A program made the position numbers and the translations under genes. Below are positions 1-7,388 of a DNA stretch of 33,315 nt, one piece after another. Origin of the DNA: an uncultured Prevotella sp. (GTDB lineage Bacteria > Bacteroidota > Bacteroidia > Bacteroidales > Bacteroidaceae); contig CAKPZC010000021.1 in NCBI GenBank assembly GCA_934203355.1, forward strand, positions 1 through 33,315, read 5' to 3'. The notes beneath the pieces are model-generated. The model had not been told where the DNA came from and did no database searches. It saw nothing but the letters and a program-made list of their open reading frames with translations. The stretch's first letter is position 1; each line of letters begins with the position of its first letter.

Positions 1-215
1 TGGAGACATTGGGCTTTCAGCCCGCTTTTGTTTGACTCTTGCCATATCCTCCTATAAATTGCTGCTCATATATAAATATGAACACATACTTATCCGTAAA
101 TACCTTATACCCAGGGTGTTCTTGCTTAGGCAAGCGGCAGAGCCGAGCGGCCCAGGGCTGTGGAGATATTGGGCTTTCAGCCCGCTTTTGTTTGACTCTT
201 GCCATACCCTTATAC
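1..215. repeat. Palindromic intergenic repeat, rearranged copy of the 6810-7061 family
   Basis: Two copies of a module start near 8 and 168. Each has a short hairpin (GGGCT, 3-nt loop, AGCCC) followed by TTTTGTTTGACTCTTGCCAT. Between them are a stretch ending in CCTTATACCCAGGG and a CCCAGGGC segment. The reverse complements of these blocks recur at 6768-6900, including the CCTCCTATA, TTGCTGCTCATATATAAA and GAACACATACTT blocks. No coding signal is seen; open frames here are by-products of the repeat. The element is cut by the window edge, so its true left end is unknown. Confidence 0.7.
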
Positions 216-220
216 TATAT

Positions 221-286
221 GTAAAGATAATTCTGAACTGTTACTTATACTTAAGTTTCGCAAGCGAAAGTAGTTATAGGAAGTTA
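221..286. repeat. Dispersed intergenic repeat segments
   Basis: Positions 221-246 (AAAGATAATTCTGAACTGTT and the next bases) recur at about 7099-7124. Positions 251-286 are identical over 36 bp to 4695-4730, the left end of another element. That block contains a small hairpin, TTTCGC-AA-GCGAAA. The region looks like adjoining fragments of different repeat families. Confidence 0.7.
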
Positions 287-326
287 ATGGACAAAGCCAG
301 GCGTATCAGAATTCTAAAACAAGGCT

Positions 327-414
327 TACCAGAACCAGAAACATGTCGTACCAGAACCGGAAACACGTCGTACCAGAACCAGAAACCAGTTGTACCAGAA
401 TCCAAAAACCGGTT
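327..414. repeat. 22-bp tandem repeat, four copies
   Basis: Four consecutive 22-bp units start at 327, 349, 371 and 393, each beginning TACCAGAA; the last is the most diverged. There are no unique spacers between units, so this is not a CRISPR array. The reverse complement of the same unit is repeated at 31819-31893 at the other end of the window. Confidence 0.8.
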
Positions 415-440
415 TCCCATTGCCCCATCCAACTCGTTCA

Positions 441-472
441 CTTGCTTCGTTCCATTTTTTGCATTATCTTTG
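441..472 (+). promoter_or_regulatory. Bacteroidota-type promoter with no obvious gene
   Basis: CTTG at 441-444, 20 nt, then TATCTTTG at 465-472 match the Bacteroidota -33/-7 pattern. Transcription would start near 480. The only reading frame just downstream is a 14-codon ORF (503-547), overlapped by a hairpin with arms ATTCATC and GATGAAT. From 548 to about 640 I see nothing else. Confidence 0.5.
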
Positions 473-643
473 CGAAAAATTTCGTAACGAAAAATATCGC
501 AAATGAAAAATCCATTCATCCTCAATGTCAATAGACATATAAGATGAATGCCTTAACTTATGTAAGCTGTAGACCCATGTAAACCCCGAAAACCATTGGT
601 TTATTGATTTTTTATAGTTAAAATCCGAATTATTTAGGTTAAA

Positions 644-676
644 TTGCGATTGGCTTATTATTTTTTCTTATCTTTG
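644..676 (+). promoter_or_regulatory. Promoter of the secreted-protein gene at 728
   Basis: TATCTTTG at 669-676 is a perfect TAnnTTTG -7 box. TTG at 644-646 lies 22 nt upstream and TTGG at 650-653 is closer; neither is ideally spaced, so the -33 box is uncertain. Start of transcription near 684 leaves an A-rich leader of about 45 nt before the ATG. Confidence 0.7.
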
Positions 677-727
677 CAACGTATATAATAAACATTACCA
701 AACAATTTTATAAAAAATCCTATTTGT

Positions 728-1591
728 ATGAAGAAATTTTTACTTTCAGTTATGTCGCTCATGCTTCTTGCTGTAGGCGCAAACGCACAGAATCTCAACA
801 ATGTAGTGAAGGCAGAAGTATCTGCTGATCTCAAAGCTGACTATGCTAAGAAAGAAACTCTTAACGGTCCTAAGAAGGTAGCAGATAACCAGTTCCTTGT
901 GGGTTATAAGGGTTCTACTGGCGAAAACGGTCTTGGCATCGCTGGTTTCTCAAAATGGGTTTCTAACAATATGGTATTGTCTGCTTTAGATGTAACTGAC
1001 ATGGCTGAAGAACTTGTGGGTTATAAGTTAGTAGGTCTGAGATTTGCCGTTGTTGGCGATCTTGGTGAAGAAGTAATTGCCCTTACATCTGTAGCTGCTG
1101 GCGAAGAACAGCTCGGTGTAGTAGGAGCTAAGGTAGAGGACTATGACGTTTCTCCTATTGACAAGACAAGTAAACAGGTAGATATAAAATGGAATGAGGT
1201 TACTTTCGACCAGCCTTATGAATTTACAGGCGAGGAGACAGAGTTGATGTATGGTCTTCAGTACGACGATCCTGACGACGATTCATTCCTCTTCGGTGTA
1301 GAGAAAGAGTCAAAGGACTATGGCAATATGTTCCTTGTTGGTGGCGTTCCTGAGAAGGGCAAGAAAGAAGGAATCTATGTCATTTCTTCTGAGAAGCAGA
1401 ACTACGTTCCTTTATTCCAGATGATTTTTGAGAATCCGAAAGGTACATCAGTTATCGGCATCAAGGGTTCAAAGAATGCTGTTGCTTCTAAGTACTACAC
1501 AGTTGACGGCACACAGATTTCTGCACCTCAGAAGGGTCTGAACATCGTTAAGATGTCTGACGGCACCACACGCAAGGTGATGGTTAAGTAA
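728..1591 (+). CDS. Secreted protein of unknown function with a C-terminal APQKG-type tail
   Basis: A 287-residue protein. Residues 1-21 are a signal peptide (basic MKK start, hydrophobic core, ANAQ at the cleavage site), so it is exported. The body has no motif I recognise. It shares a pattern with the N-terminal part of the next protein: a GxKLxGxRF-like strand, then a W-N-[DE] ... F-[DK]-[QK]-P-Y segment, then an LM ... Y strand, which suggests a common beta-sandwich domain. The last ~32 residues (YYTVDGTQ...APQKGLNIVK...DGTTRKVMVK) match the tail of the next protein almost residue for residue. The tail resembles short C-terminal sorting or anchoring tails of Bacteroidota secreted proteins, but this link is inference. 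The gene has its own promoter and a strong terminator. It uses more A/T-ending codons (GTA, GAA, GCT) than the genes that follow. Confidence 0.75.
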   Translation: MKKFLLSVMSLMLLAVGANAQNLNNVVKAEVSADLKADYAKKETLNGPKKVADNQFLVGYKGSTGENGLGIAGFSKWVSNNMVLSALDVTDMAEELVGYKLVGLRFAVVGDLGEEVIALTSVAAGEEQLGVVGAKVEDYDVSPIDKTSKQVDIKWNEVTFDQPYEFTGEETELMYGLQYDDPDDDSFLFGVEKESKDYGNMFLVGGVPEKGKKEGIYVISSEKQNYVPLFQMIFENPKGTSVIGIKGSKNAVASKYYTVDGTQISAPQKGLNIVKMSDGTTRKVMVK

Positions 1592-1618
1592 AGAATTACT
1601 AATTTTTCCATAATAAAG

Positions 1619-1670
1619 GGAGTGGCTGCATTTCGCACAGCATTGTGTGGAGCGCAGTCGCTCCTTTTTT
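1619..1670 (+). terminator. Rho-independent terminator
   Basis: GGAGTGGCTGC (1619-1629) pairs, with G-U wobbles, with GCAGTCGCTCC (1654-1664). A smaller inner hairpin lies between them, and TTTTTT follows at 1665-1670. It closes the transcript of the gene ending at 1591. Confidence 0.85.
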
Positions 1671-1703
1671 GTATTATCAACATTTTATTTTATTGCCACT
1701 ATT

Positions 1704-1734
1704 ATTGTCAATTCAAATCAAAATATTATCTTTG
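1704..1734 (+). promoter_or_regulatory. Promoter of the Omp28-like gene
   Basis: ATTG at 1704-1707, 19 nt, then TATCTTTG at 1727-1734. Spacing and -7 box fit the Bacteroidota consensus. The leader to the ATG at 1794 is about 52 nt. Confidence 0.75.
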
Positions 1735-1793
1735 CAAAATGATATTGACAACCAATATTTACAATCAATAAAGTAAGTAAATACCAACAATCT

Positions 1794-3767
1794 ATGAGAA
1801 AATTTTTACTTTCGTTCCTCGTGCTTGCCCTGTCGTCAGTTGCAGCCATGGCGCAGACATTACGCACATTGCCCACAGTCACAGTGAAGCCAGCAATGGC
1901 AAAAGAAATCGCCGACAATCAGAAATACGTGTTTGTGCCGGGTGCCGACGACCCCGTGTCGGGGTGGGGCATGCCCAAGAACGCAGGCAAGGTGACACGC
2001 ATGGGATGCGTCATCCCCTCGCAATACACCGAGGCGTATGCCGGAGCCAAGGTGATAGGTATGCGCTTCCTCACACAGTCGGCGCAGACCGTCACCCCGC
2101 ACCTCATGGAGGTGGGCAAGGAGATTAAGGAGGTGGCATCGGGAACCGAGATGCTCACAGCAGCCTCGACGCTCAACGAGGAGCACACCGCCTTTGACGA
2201 GCATTGGAACGACGCGATGTTTGCCAAACCCTACGTATTGCCGTCGACACCAGTCGACCTAATGGTGGCGTTCGACTACACTCAGGCATCCACCCAGGAC
2301 GCCGAGGGCTACTGCTTCCTCATGGGCAAGACCACCGACAAGAAAGCCGTGATAAAGGCGTTTGGCGACTTCGGCAACGGCGAGGAGTGGAAGGACGTGC
2401 GCACGGGCAACACCCTTAGTGTGGAGCTGCTCGTCGAGAAAGAAGGTGGCAGTTTTGCCGACGACATATCGATTGTCAGCGTCATTGCCGACCCCACGGT
2501 GATGGTAGAGAACATGGTGTTGTTCCCATTCCAGTTCATCGCCCGCAACTCAAGCGACGGCGAGTGCGACGACTGCCTCTTTGCCATCATGTTCGACGGC
2601 GAGGAAGTGGGCTACTGCGAGACGGTGGCAGGCTATGGCATTGGCAAGCAGGGAGCCATCATGTCGACAGGCTTCTATCCCAGCCGCCACAAGCACAACG
2701 ACGGTGTGCACACGCTTGGCATAAAGGTGAAGAAGGTGAACGGCAAGGATCCCGTGGGCAACACAGCCGACGACGAGTATCTGACCGAGTTGCGCATCTA
2801 CACCGATGAGCTGCCGCGCCAGAACTCGCTCGTGGAACACTTCACATCGTCGAGCCTGCAAGGATGCACCGTTGGCTACGACGCCATGCGCACACTGCAG
2901 AAACAGCGCAGCGACGTGGCTTGGGTGTCAATCCACGGCACTGCCGACGAGCAGCAGCCCGACCCGATGGCGGTGGACAAGGCAAGCCCCATATTCTACT
3001 ACTCTGCCAACGCCTACCCAGCGTTCAATGTCAACCGCTCGAAACTCGACAACGTGCAGACTGCCATGACCACCGTCCTGGGCAGTGCCAAGCTCACAGC
3101 CGACTCCATCGCCAACGCCATCGACGCGTTTGACGAGAAGGTGCCGGCATTCGTGAAGCTCGGAATGAGTGCCAATCTCGAAATCAGCGCAGCAGATGTG
3201 ATACCCAATTCGCGACTCACTATCACCGTCACAGGCGAGGGAGTGGAGAACGCGTCGAAGATTCTCGACACAGCGGTGCTCGGACTCTACATCACCCAGA
3301 AAGAAGTCATCGGAAAGCAGAACACAGCCAATGGATGGGTCGACGACTATAGCCACAACTATGTGCTCAGGGCAGTAGCCACCGACAACCCCTCAGGCGA
3401 CCCCATCGTGTGGGATGGCGACCGCTTTGAGAAAACATACAGCCTGGAGCTCGATCACACGGAGACAACACAGATAGGCCAAGATAGTGGCTTGCAGGCT
3501 GTGGCTTTCGTGAGCCTGCCATTCATGGTCGACAAGGACGGCGAGAAGAAGTGGAACATGGACACCAACAACGCATGGGTGAACCAGTGTCTGACGCTAA
3601 ATCTGAAGAATGGCGAAACCACCGGCATTGAGACAGTAGGCAATGAGCCAACAGCCGTAGTGGCACGCTATGCAGCCGACGGTACACGCCTCGCTGCCCC
3701 ACAGAAGGGCATAAACATACTGAAAATGGCAGACGGCACCACACGCAAGGTGTTTGTAGGAAAGTAA
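1794..3767 (+). CDS. Secreted Omp28-like protein with APQKG-type C-terminal tail
   Basis: A 657-residue protein with a signal peptide (residues 1-21, MRKFLL...AMAQ). Residues ~25-215 resemble the body of the preceding protein (GAKVIGMRF, then W-N-D ... F-A-K-P-Y, then LM). Residues ~345-610 look like the Omp28-related family of Bacteroidota outer-membrane lipoproteins and adhesins. They show LVEHFTS, a thioredoxin-like WVSIHG strand, then YPAFNVNR. The usual CxxC position holds only one cysteine (SLQGCTVG), so redox activity is unlikely. The last ~32 residues (YAADGTR...APQKGINILK...DGTTRKVFVGK) repeat the tail of the neighbour. It may be surface-exposed or periplasmic. The Omp28 assignment rests on motif spacing read by eye; a generic secreted protein with a degenerate thioredoxin fold is the alternative. 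Confidence 0.7.
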   Translation: MRKFLLSFLVLALSSVAAMAQTLRTLPTVTVKPAMAKEIADNQKYVFVPGADDPVSGWGMPKNAGKVTRMGCVIPSQYTEAYAGAKVIGMRFLTQSAQTVTPHLMEVGKEIKEVASGTEMLTAASTLNEEHTAFDEHWNDAMFAKPYVLPSTPVDLMVAFDYTQASTQDAEGYCFLMGKTTDKKAVIKAFGDFGNGEEWKDVRTGNTLSVELLVEKEGGSFADDISIVSVIADPTVMVENMVLFPFQFIARNSSDGECDDCLFAIMFDGEEVGYCETVAGYGIGKQGAIMSTGFYPSRHKHNDGVHTLGIKVKKVNGKDPVGNTADDEYLTELRIYTDELPRQNSLVEHFTSSSLQGCTVGYDAMRTLQKQRSDVAWVSIHGTADEQQPDPMAVDKASPIFYYSANAYPAFNVNRSKLDNVQTAMTTVLGSAKLTADSIANAIDAFDEKVPAFVKLGMSANLEISAADVIPNSRLTITVTGEGVENASKILDTAVLGLYITQKEVIGKQNTANGWVDDYSHNYVLRAVATDNPSGDPIVWDGDRFEKTYSLELDHTETTQIGQDSGLQAVAFVSLPFMVDKDGEKKWNMDTNNAWVNQCLTLNLKNGETTGIETVGNEPTAVVARYAADGTRLAAPQKGINILKMADGTTRKVFVGK

Positions 3768-3920
3768 GAGGAAGTTAAGAGGAAGTTAAGAGGAAGTTTG
3801 GGCTTCGCCCGAAGTTAACGGACATATGTATAAATTGCTGAAAAAAAAGCATTTGTCCGTTAACTTCCATCCATCGTAGATGGATTAACTTCCTCTTAAC
3901 TTCCGTTAACTCCTATTTTA
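3768..3920. repeat. GAAGTTAACGGACA-type foldback repeat
   Basis: Three tandem AGGAAGTTAAG-like units follow the stop codon at 3767. Next come GAAGTTAACGGACA (around 3811) and its inverted copy TGTCCGTTAACTTC (around 3857), then further inverted copies of the first units near 3890-3905. The whole stretch can fold back on itself. The motif family also appears in the 4695-4876 element. No gene is seen between 3768 and 4082. Confidence 0.7.
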
Positions 3921-3977
3921 CCACCCCCTCGCTTACAATACAAATGTAGGTTAAAAACAAAAAAAAACGGCACTTTC

Positions 3978-4009
3978 TTTGGCAGTTTGGCCGTTTTGCC
4001 TTATATTTG
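3978..4009 (+). promoter_or_regulatory. Promoter of the DUF4254-GT9 pair
   Basis: TTTG at 3978-3981, 20 nt, then TATATTTG at 4002-4009 match the consensus. A small inverted repeat (AAAACGGC 3964-3971 / GCCGTTTT 3990-3997) overlaps the -33 box. It could be an upstream terminator or an operator. Confidence 0.7.
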
Positions 4010-4082
4010 CATAATTCTACAGACAAATTGTATGTTACCCCTAAATCTTGCATATTAATAATAAAAACTCCATAAAAAAGAC

Positions 4083-4685
4083 ATGTCATTCGCAGAACTT
4101 TGCAACCACATTTTCAATCAGGCAATCCGCGACTATCACATCAAGGACGACATCGAAACGCCTATCAACAACCCCTACGAGCGCGACGAGATAGAGAACC
4201 GACTCTATCTGAAGTGTTGGATCGACACCGTGCAGTGGCACTTTGAGGACATCATACGCGACCCGCACATCAACCCCGTGGAGGCACTGTCGCTGAAACG
4301 CCGCATCGACCGCTCCAACCAGGACCGCACCGACCTCGTAGAGCAAATCGACTCTTACTTCCGCCAGAAGTATAGCGACGTGAACGTGCTTCCCGACGCA
4401 CGTATCAATACCGAGTCGCCAGCATGGGCTGTAGACCGACTCTCGATTCTTGCGCTGAAGATATATCACATGCGCGAACAGGTGGAGCGCAACGACGCCA
4501 CACCAGAGCATAAACAGAAGTGTCAGTCGAAGCTCAACGTCTTGCTCGAACAGCAGCGCGACCTGTCGACAGCCATCGACCAGCTTCTCGACGACATTCA
4601 GGCAGGACGCAAGTACATGAAGGTCTACCGACAGATGAAGATGTACAACGACCCGTCGACCAACCCCGTGCTCTACAAGAAATAA
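4083..4685 (+). CDS. DUF4254 domain-containing protein
   Basis: A 200-residue, highly charged, helical protein without signal peptide or membrane segment, hence cytoplasmic. The sequence has the character I associate with DUF4254: an N-terminal helix ending in IRDYH, then NPY, an LYLKCWIDTVQWHFEDIIRDP helix, a LKRRIDRSNQDRTDLVEQID helix, and a C-terminal RKYMKVYRQMKMYNDPSTNP segment. The family function is unknown. In Bacteroidota it commonly sits directly upstream of a GT9 glycosyltransferase, as here, which suggests a helper role in surface glycan or LPS core synthesis (inference from context). The ATG at 4083 follows an A-rich leader. The 200-bp gap to the next gene is filled by a repeat element. 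Confidence 0.8.
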   Translation: MSFAELCNHIFNQAIRDYHIKDDIETPINNPYERDEIENRLYLKCWIDTVQWHFEDIIRDPHINPVEALSLKRRIDRSNQDRTDLVEQIDSYFRQKYSDVNVLPDARINTESPAWAVDRLSILALKIYHMREQVERNDATPEHKQKCQSKLNVLLEQQRDLSTAIDQLLDDIQAGRKYMKVYRQMKMYNDPSTNPVLYKK

Positions 4686-4694
4686 AAACATTAT

Positions 4695-4877
4695 TTAAGT
4701 TTCGCAAGCGAAAGTAGTTATAGGAAGTTATTGGAAGATAACTCGCTTCGCTCGTGAAGTTAATGGACAAATGTCCTATTGTTTAAGCAATAAAGCTATT
4801 GTCCGTTAACTTCTTGAACGACCAAAGGGAGTGGTAACTTCTTTAATTCCATTAACTTCTGAACTTGCGAAAGTTCA
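4695..4877. repeat. Foldback intergenic element bounded by AAGTTTCGCAAG repeats
   Basis: The left end AAGTTTCGCAAG (4697-4708) is matched by an inverted right end CTTGCGAAAGTT (4864-4875) with one mismatch. Inside, GAAGTTAATGGACAA and TTGTCCGTTAACTTC form a second inverted pair. The first 36 bp are identical to 251-286. It encodes no transposase, so it is at most a MITE-like or REP-like unit. It lies between DUF4254 and GT9, and its right end is 8 bp from the GT9 ATG. Confidence 0.75.
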
Positions 4878-4885
4878 ATAACATT

Positions 4886-5959
4886 ATGAAAACCGACCAC
4901 CTCCTGATAATGCGCTTCTCGGCACTGGGCGAGGTCACGATGCTCGTGCCAGTGGTAAGCTCGCTCGCAAGCCAGTATCCCGACTTGCGCATAACCGTGC
5001 TGAGCAGGCCGTTCGCACGCCCGCTCTTCGACGGACTTGCCCCGAATGTGGGGTTCATGGAGGCTGACCTTGGCGGTGAATACCACGGCGTGAAGGGGCT
5101 CAACGCCCTGTTCCGCCGACTTGTGGCAAAAAACTTCACGGCAATAGCCGACATGCACAACATCCTGCGCTCGTCCTACCTGCGCATGCGGTTCAACTTG
5201 GGCCACTTCCGGGTGGAGCATATCGACAAGCACCGCCATGAGCGCCGGCTGCTCACATCGCAGCGCGACCGCCATCTAAGTCAGCTTCCGTCTATATTCG
5301 AAGACTATGCCGACGTGCTCGGCAGACTTGGCTATCCGGTGAAGCTCGACTATAGTTCGGCGTTTCCGCCTCTGGGCGGAAGCCTGAGGCTTCTCGACGG
5401 ATTAGTGGGCGATAAGAAACCTTTCCAGCAGTGGATTGGCTTGGCGCTGTTCTCGCAGCGAAAGGCAAAGGCACTGCCCGCATCGAAGACCGAAAAGGTG
5501 ATTGTCGAACTTGTGCGCCGCCATCCGTCGTGCCGCATATTCATGTTTGGCGGCGGTGCGGGCGAGATGGAATACATCAACGTCTTCTGCAACCAGTTCA
5601 AGAACTGCATCAACGCCACGGCGATGATGCCATCGGTGCAGCACGAAATGATTCTTATGAGCCATCTCGACGTTATGGTGGCAATTGACGGTGCCAACAT
5701 GCATCTTGCATCGGTTGTGGGCACAAGGGTTGTGAGCGTGTGGGGAGCCACTCATCCCTATGCAGGATTCCTGGGGTGGGGGCAGGCACCGAGCGACTGT
5801 TTGCAGATAGACATGCCATGTCGCCCGTGCTCTATCTATGGCAACCGCGCATGCCTACGGGGCGATTACGCCTGCCTAAATAGCATCAACCCGATGAAAA
5901 TAGTAGAGAAAATTGAGGAGGCAATAGCCCGACCTCGTGTCGTGAACGAAAAAAAATAA
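4886..5959 (+). CDS. Glycosyltransferase family 9 (heptosyltransferase-like)
   Basis: A 357-residue cytoplasmic or peripheral membrane enzyme of the ADP-heptose:LPS heptosyltransferase type (GT-B fold). The N-terminus KTDHLLIMRFSALGEVTMLVPVV is the typical GT9 opening. The C-terminal half carries the donor-site pattern FMFGGGAGE, then a DVMVAIDGANMHLASVVGTRVVSVWGATHP block (the family's D-x-x-x-H-x-A feature), then a cysteine-containing CRPCSIYGNRAC segment near the end. GT9 enzymes transfer heptose or related sugars to the LPS core; the actual donor and acceptor are not visible. I chose ATG 4886 over a TTG at 4865 because the longer start lies in the repeat element. It probably shares a promoter with DUF4254 through the 200-bp spacer. 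Confidence 0.85.
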   Translation: MKTDHLLIMRFSALGEVTMLVPVVSSLASQYPDLRITVLSRPFARPLFDGLAPNVGFMEADLGGEYHGVKGLNALFRRLVAKNFTAIADMHNILRSSYLRMRFNLGHFRVEHIDKHRHERRLLTSQRDRHLSQLPSIFEDYADVLGRLGYPVKLDYSSAFPPLGGSLRLLDGLVGDKKPFQQWIGLALFSQRKAKALPASKTEKVIVELVRRHPSCRIFMFGGGAGEMEYINVFCNQFKNCINATAMMPSVQHEMILMSHLDVMVAIDGANMHLASVVGTRVVSVWGATHPYAGFLGWGQAPSDCLQIDMPCRPCSIYGNRACLRGDYACLNSINPMKIVEKIEEAIARPRVVNEKK

Positions 5960-5979
5960 AAAAAAAACTTATAAAAGTT

Positions 5980-6031
5980 GAGGGTGTATTAAAAGTCAAT
6001 AAGAAAACCAATTGACTTTTAATACACCCTC
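5980..6031. terminator. Perfect 21-bp hairpin between convergent genes
   Basis: Positions 5980-6000 and 6011-6031 are exact reverse complements around a 10-nt loop. On the minus strand the stem is followed by a long T-run (the A-tract at 5947-5967), so it best terminates the minus-strand peptidase gene. It also faces the end of the GT9 gene and probably acts both ways. Confidence 0.8.
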
Positions 6032-6074
6032 GTTTCATTCCAGCCAGAACACTCTCAGTTTCTGGCTTTCTTCC

Positions 6075-6740
6075 TTACACCGTCATTTCGAGAGCCATGT
6101 GTCGGTTGTTGCCGTCGCGTCGGTAGCTCACGTGCATCCAGTAGGTGCCCCTTTTGCGGTCGTGCTCCAGAATCAGCTGGTCGAAGTCGAGATTTTTGCG
6201 TATAAACTCATACATCTTAAGTCCCACTTCGCGGTTGCCCACACTAATGTCAGCAGCCTCGCCGAGCAAGTGTTGTGAGTTGACAGCTCCATGAACAAGC
6301 TTGTTCAACACCTCCGACCTGTAGCCACTCGTGATGCGTATCACTCCAAACCGGCGGCGCAGAGGCTCCAGCACGTTGACACACAAAGCCTTGATGCGGT
6401 CTATTCCGTCGTCCGACGGCATGTTGTCGAGCGCAAAGTAGATGGCAGTCGACGAGATAATGAACTCGCGCAGATTGAAATGCTCGGTGAGTTGTAGGTT
6501 GGGCAATTCGTCGTAGACTGTCACTGCTCCGTTCTTCACAGTCTGGGCTGTTGCTGTTTGGGTCTTTGCGGTTTGTGCAGCGGTTTGGGCTGCATTCTTT
6601 TCACTGGTCATAAACTTTTCCTTTTTTGTCATACTCTTTTTTTCTTTGTTAGTCATTGATGTTTCTTTGTTAATCATTAAAGTTGTCTTGTTTGTCATTG
6701 AAATTGTTTTGTTTGTCATTGAAGTTTCTTTTTTAGTCAT
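6075..6740 (-). CDS. M15-type zinc peptidase (D-Ala-D-Ala carboxypeptidase-like) with repeated N-terminus
   Basis: About 222 residues from the first ATG of a repeat-built start region. The C-terminal ~130 residues match Peptidase_M15_3: LTEHFNLREFIIS opening, then SGYRSEVLNKLV, SQHLLGEAADI supplying zinc ligands His and Asp, and WMHVSY supplying the last His. Members cleave D-Ala-containing peptidoglycan cross-links or serve as phage-type lysins. There is no signal peptide, so export by a classical route is not evident. The N-terminus is six MTNKxxS-like units with a period of 7 codons (one of 8), followed by an AAQTAAQTAKTQ low-complexity linker. ATGs at 6740, 6719, 6698, 6677, 6656, 6632 and 6611 are all in frame, so the true start is uncertain. 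Frames starting further upstream (6875) run into the palindromic repeat and were not used. Confidence 0.75.
   Translation of the reverse strand: MTKKETSMTNKTISMTNKTTLMINKETSMTNKEKKSMTKKEKFMTSEKNAAQTAAQTAKTQTATAQTVKNGAVTVYDELPNLQLTEHFNLREFIISSTAIYFALDNMPSDDGIDRIKALCVNVLEPLRRRFGVIRITSGYRSEVLNKLVHGAVNSQHLLGEAADISVGNREVGLKMYEFIRKNLDFDQLILEHDRKRGTYWMHVSYRRDGNNRHMALEMTV
6600..6740 (-). repeat. 21-bp tandem repeat carrying in-frame ATG codons
   Basis: Read on the minus strand, units of the form ATGACAAACAAAnnnnnTCA recur every 21 nt from 6740 down to about 6656. A 24-nt unit and two degenerate units follow. Because the period is a multiple of three, copy-number change would lengthen or shorten the peptidase N-terminus without a frameshift. 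Confidence 0.75.
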
Positions 6741-6809
6741 TAGCTTTGTTTTTTTTAAGTATGTAAGTATGTGTTCATAATTATCTTTATATATGAGCAG
6801 CAATCTATA

Positions 6810-7061
6810 GGAGGATATGGCAAGAGTCAAACAAAAGCGGGCTGAAAGCCCAATGACCTCCATAGCCCAGGGCACCGCCCTGGGTATAAGGTATTTACGG
6901 ATAATGCGCCCTGTAAGGGCAGTTTTAATATTCCATTGTTTTTATAGTTGCCCTTACAGGGCGCGTTGTTCGGTTTGTATCCGTTTACCCAGGGCGGTGC
7001 CCTGGGCTATGGAGGTCATTGGGCTTTCAGCCCGCATTTTTTGAGTTTTGACATATCCTCC
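6810..7061. repeat. 252-bp nested palindromic element
   Basis: The outer ends GGAGGATAT (6810-6818) and ATATCCTCC (7053-7061) are inverted copies. Inside, 6837-6884 and 6988-7035 form a perfect 48-bp inverted repeat. Further in, 6906-6921 and 6949-6964 form a perfect 16-bp inverted repeat around a 27-nt loop. Each 48-bp arm also contains its own hairpins (GGGCT/AGCCC and CCCAGGGC/GCCCTGGG). No protein is encoded. Left-flanking sequence to about 6768 also recurs near 32-95. The element lies upstream of the minus-strand peptidase. Confidence 0.85.
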
Positions 7062-7388
7062 ACTATACCATGATTGTCAGGCCTCTCCTTCTATATATAA
7101 AGATAATTCTGAACTGTTACTTATTAATTTAAGAGGGTGTGTCAAAACTCATACAATGCGGGCTGAAAGCCCGCTTTTGTTTGACTTTTGCTACCCTCTT
7201 GAGTATATATAGATATGTTTGTGTTGTGCTCCATATTGTTTTATTCTTTGTTACGGTTGCAAAATTACAATGAAATATGGAACTGACTTTGCCATAAAAA
7301 TATTTGAGCGACAATTAAGGTTAAATATGTATGCTGCTAAAAGCAAAAAACGAAAACACAAGCCGTCGGTTGGTGTCAAGAAAATGCG
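7062..7388. other. Gene-free spacer with a further hairpin repeat
   Basis: 7099-7124 repeats 221-246. At 7131-7201 a hairpin has outer arms AAGAGGGT and ACCCTCTT and a core GCGGGCT-GAA-AGCCCGC, related to the 6810-7061 element. From 7202 to 7388 I see no convincing gene. CAAAATTA at 7260-7267 reads TAATTTTG on the minus strand and could be a -7 box for transcription towards the peptidase. Confidence 0.6.

Noticed and set aside
327..414. Possible CRISPR array
   Set aside because: Units are contiguous with no unique spacers, and no cas gene is in the window.
32..487. A 151-codon frame on the plus strand at the left end
   Set aside because: It runs through the palindromic and 22-bp repeats, has no recognisable domain, and its sequence recurs in other frames at the other repeat copies.
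4086..4691. A 201-codon frame opposite DUF4254
   Set aside because: It mirrors the codon structure of the DUF4254 gene on the other strand, has no promoter, and resembles no family.
6741..6875. Upstream extension of the M15 peptidase to 6875
   Set aside because: The extra residues are translated repeat DNA that also occurs in non-coding copies elsewhere.
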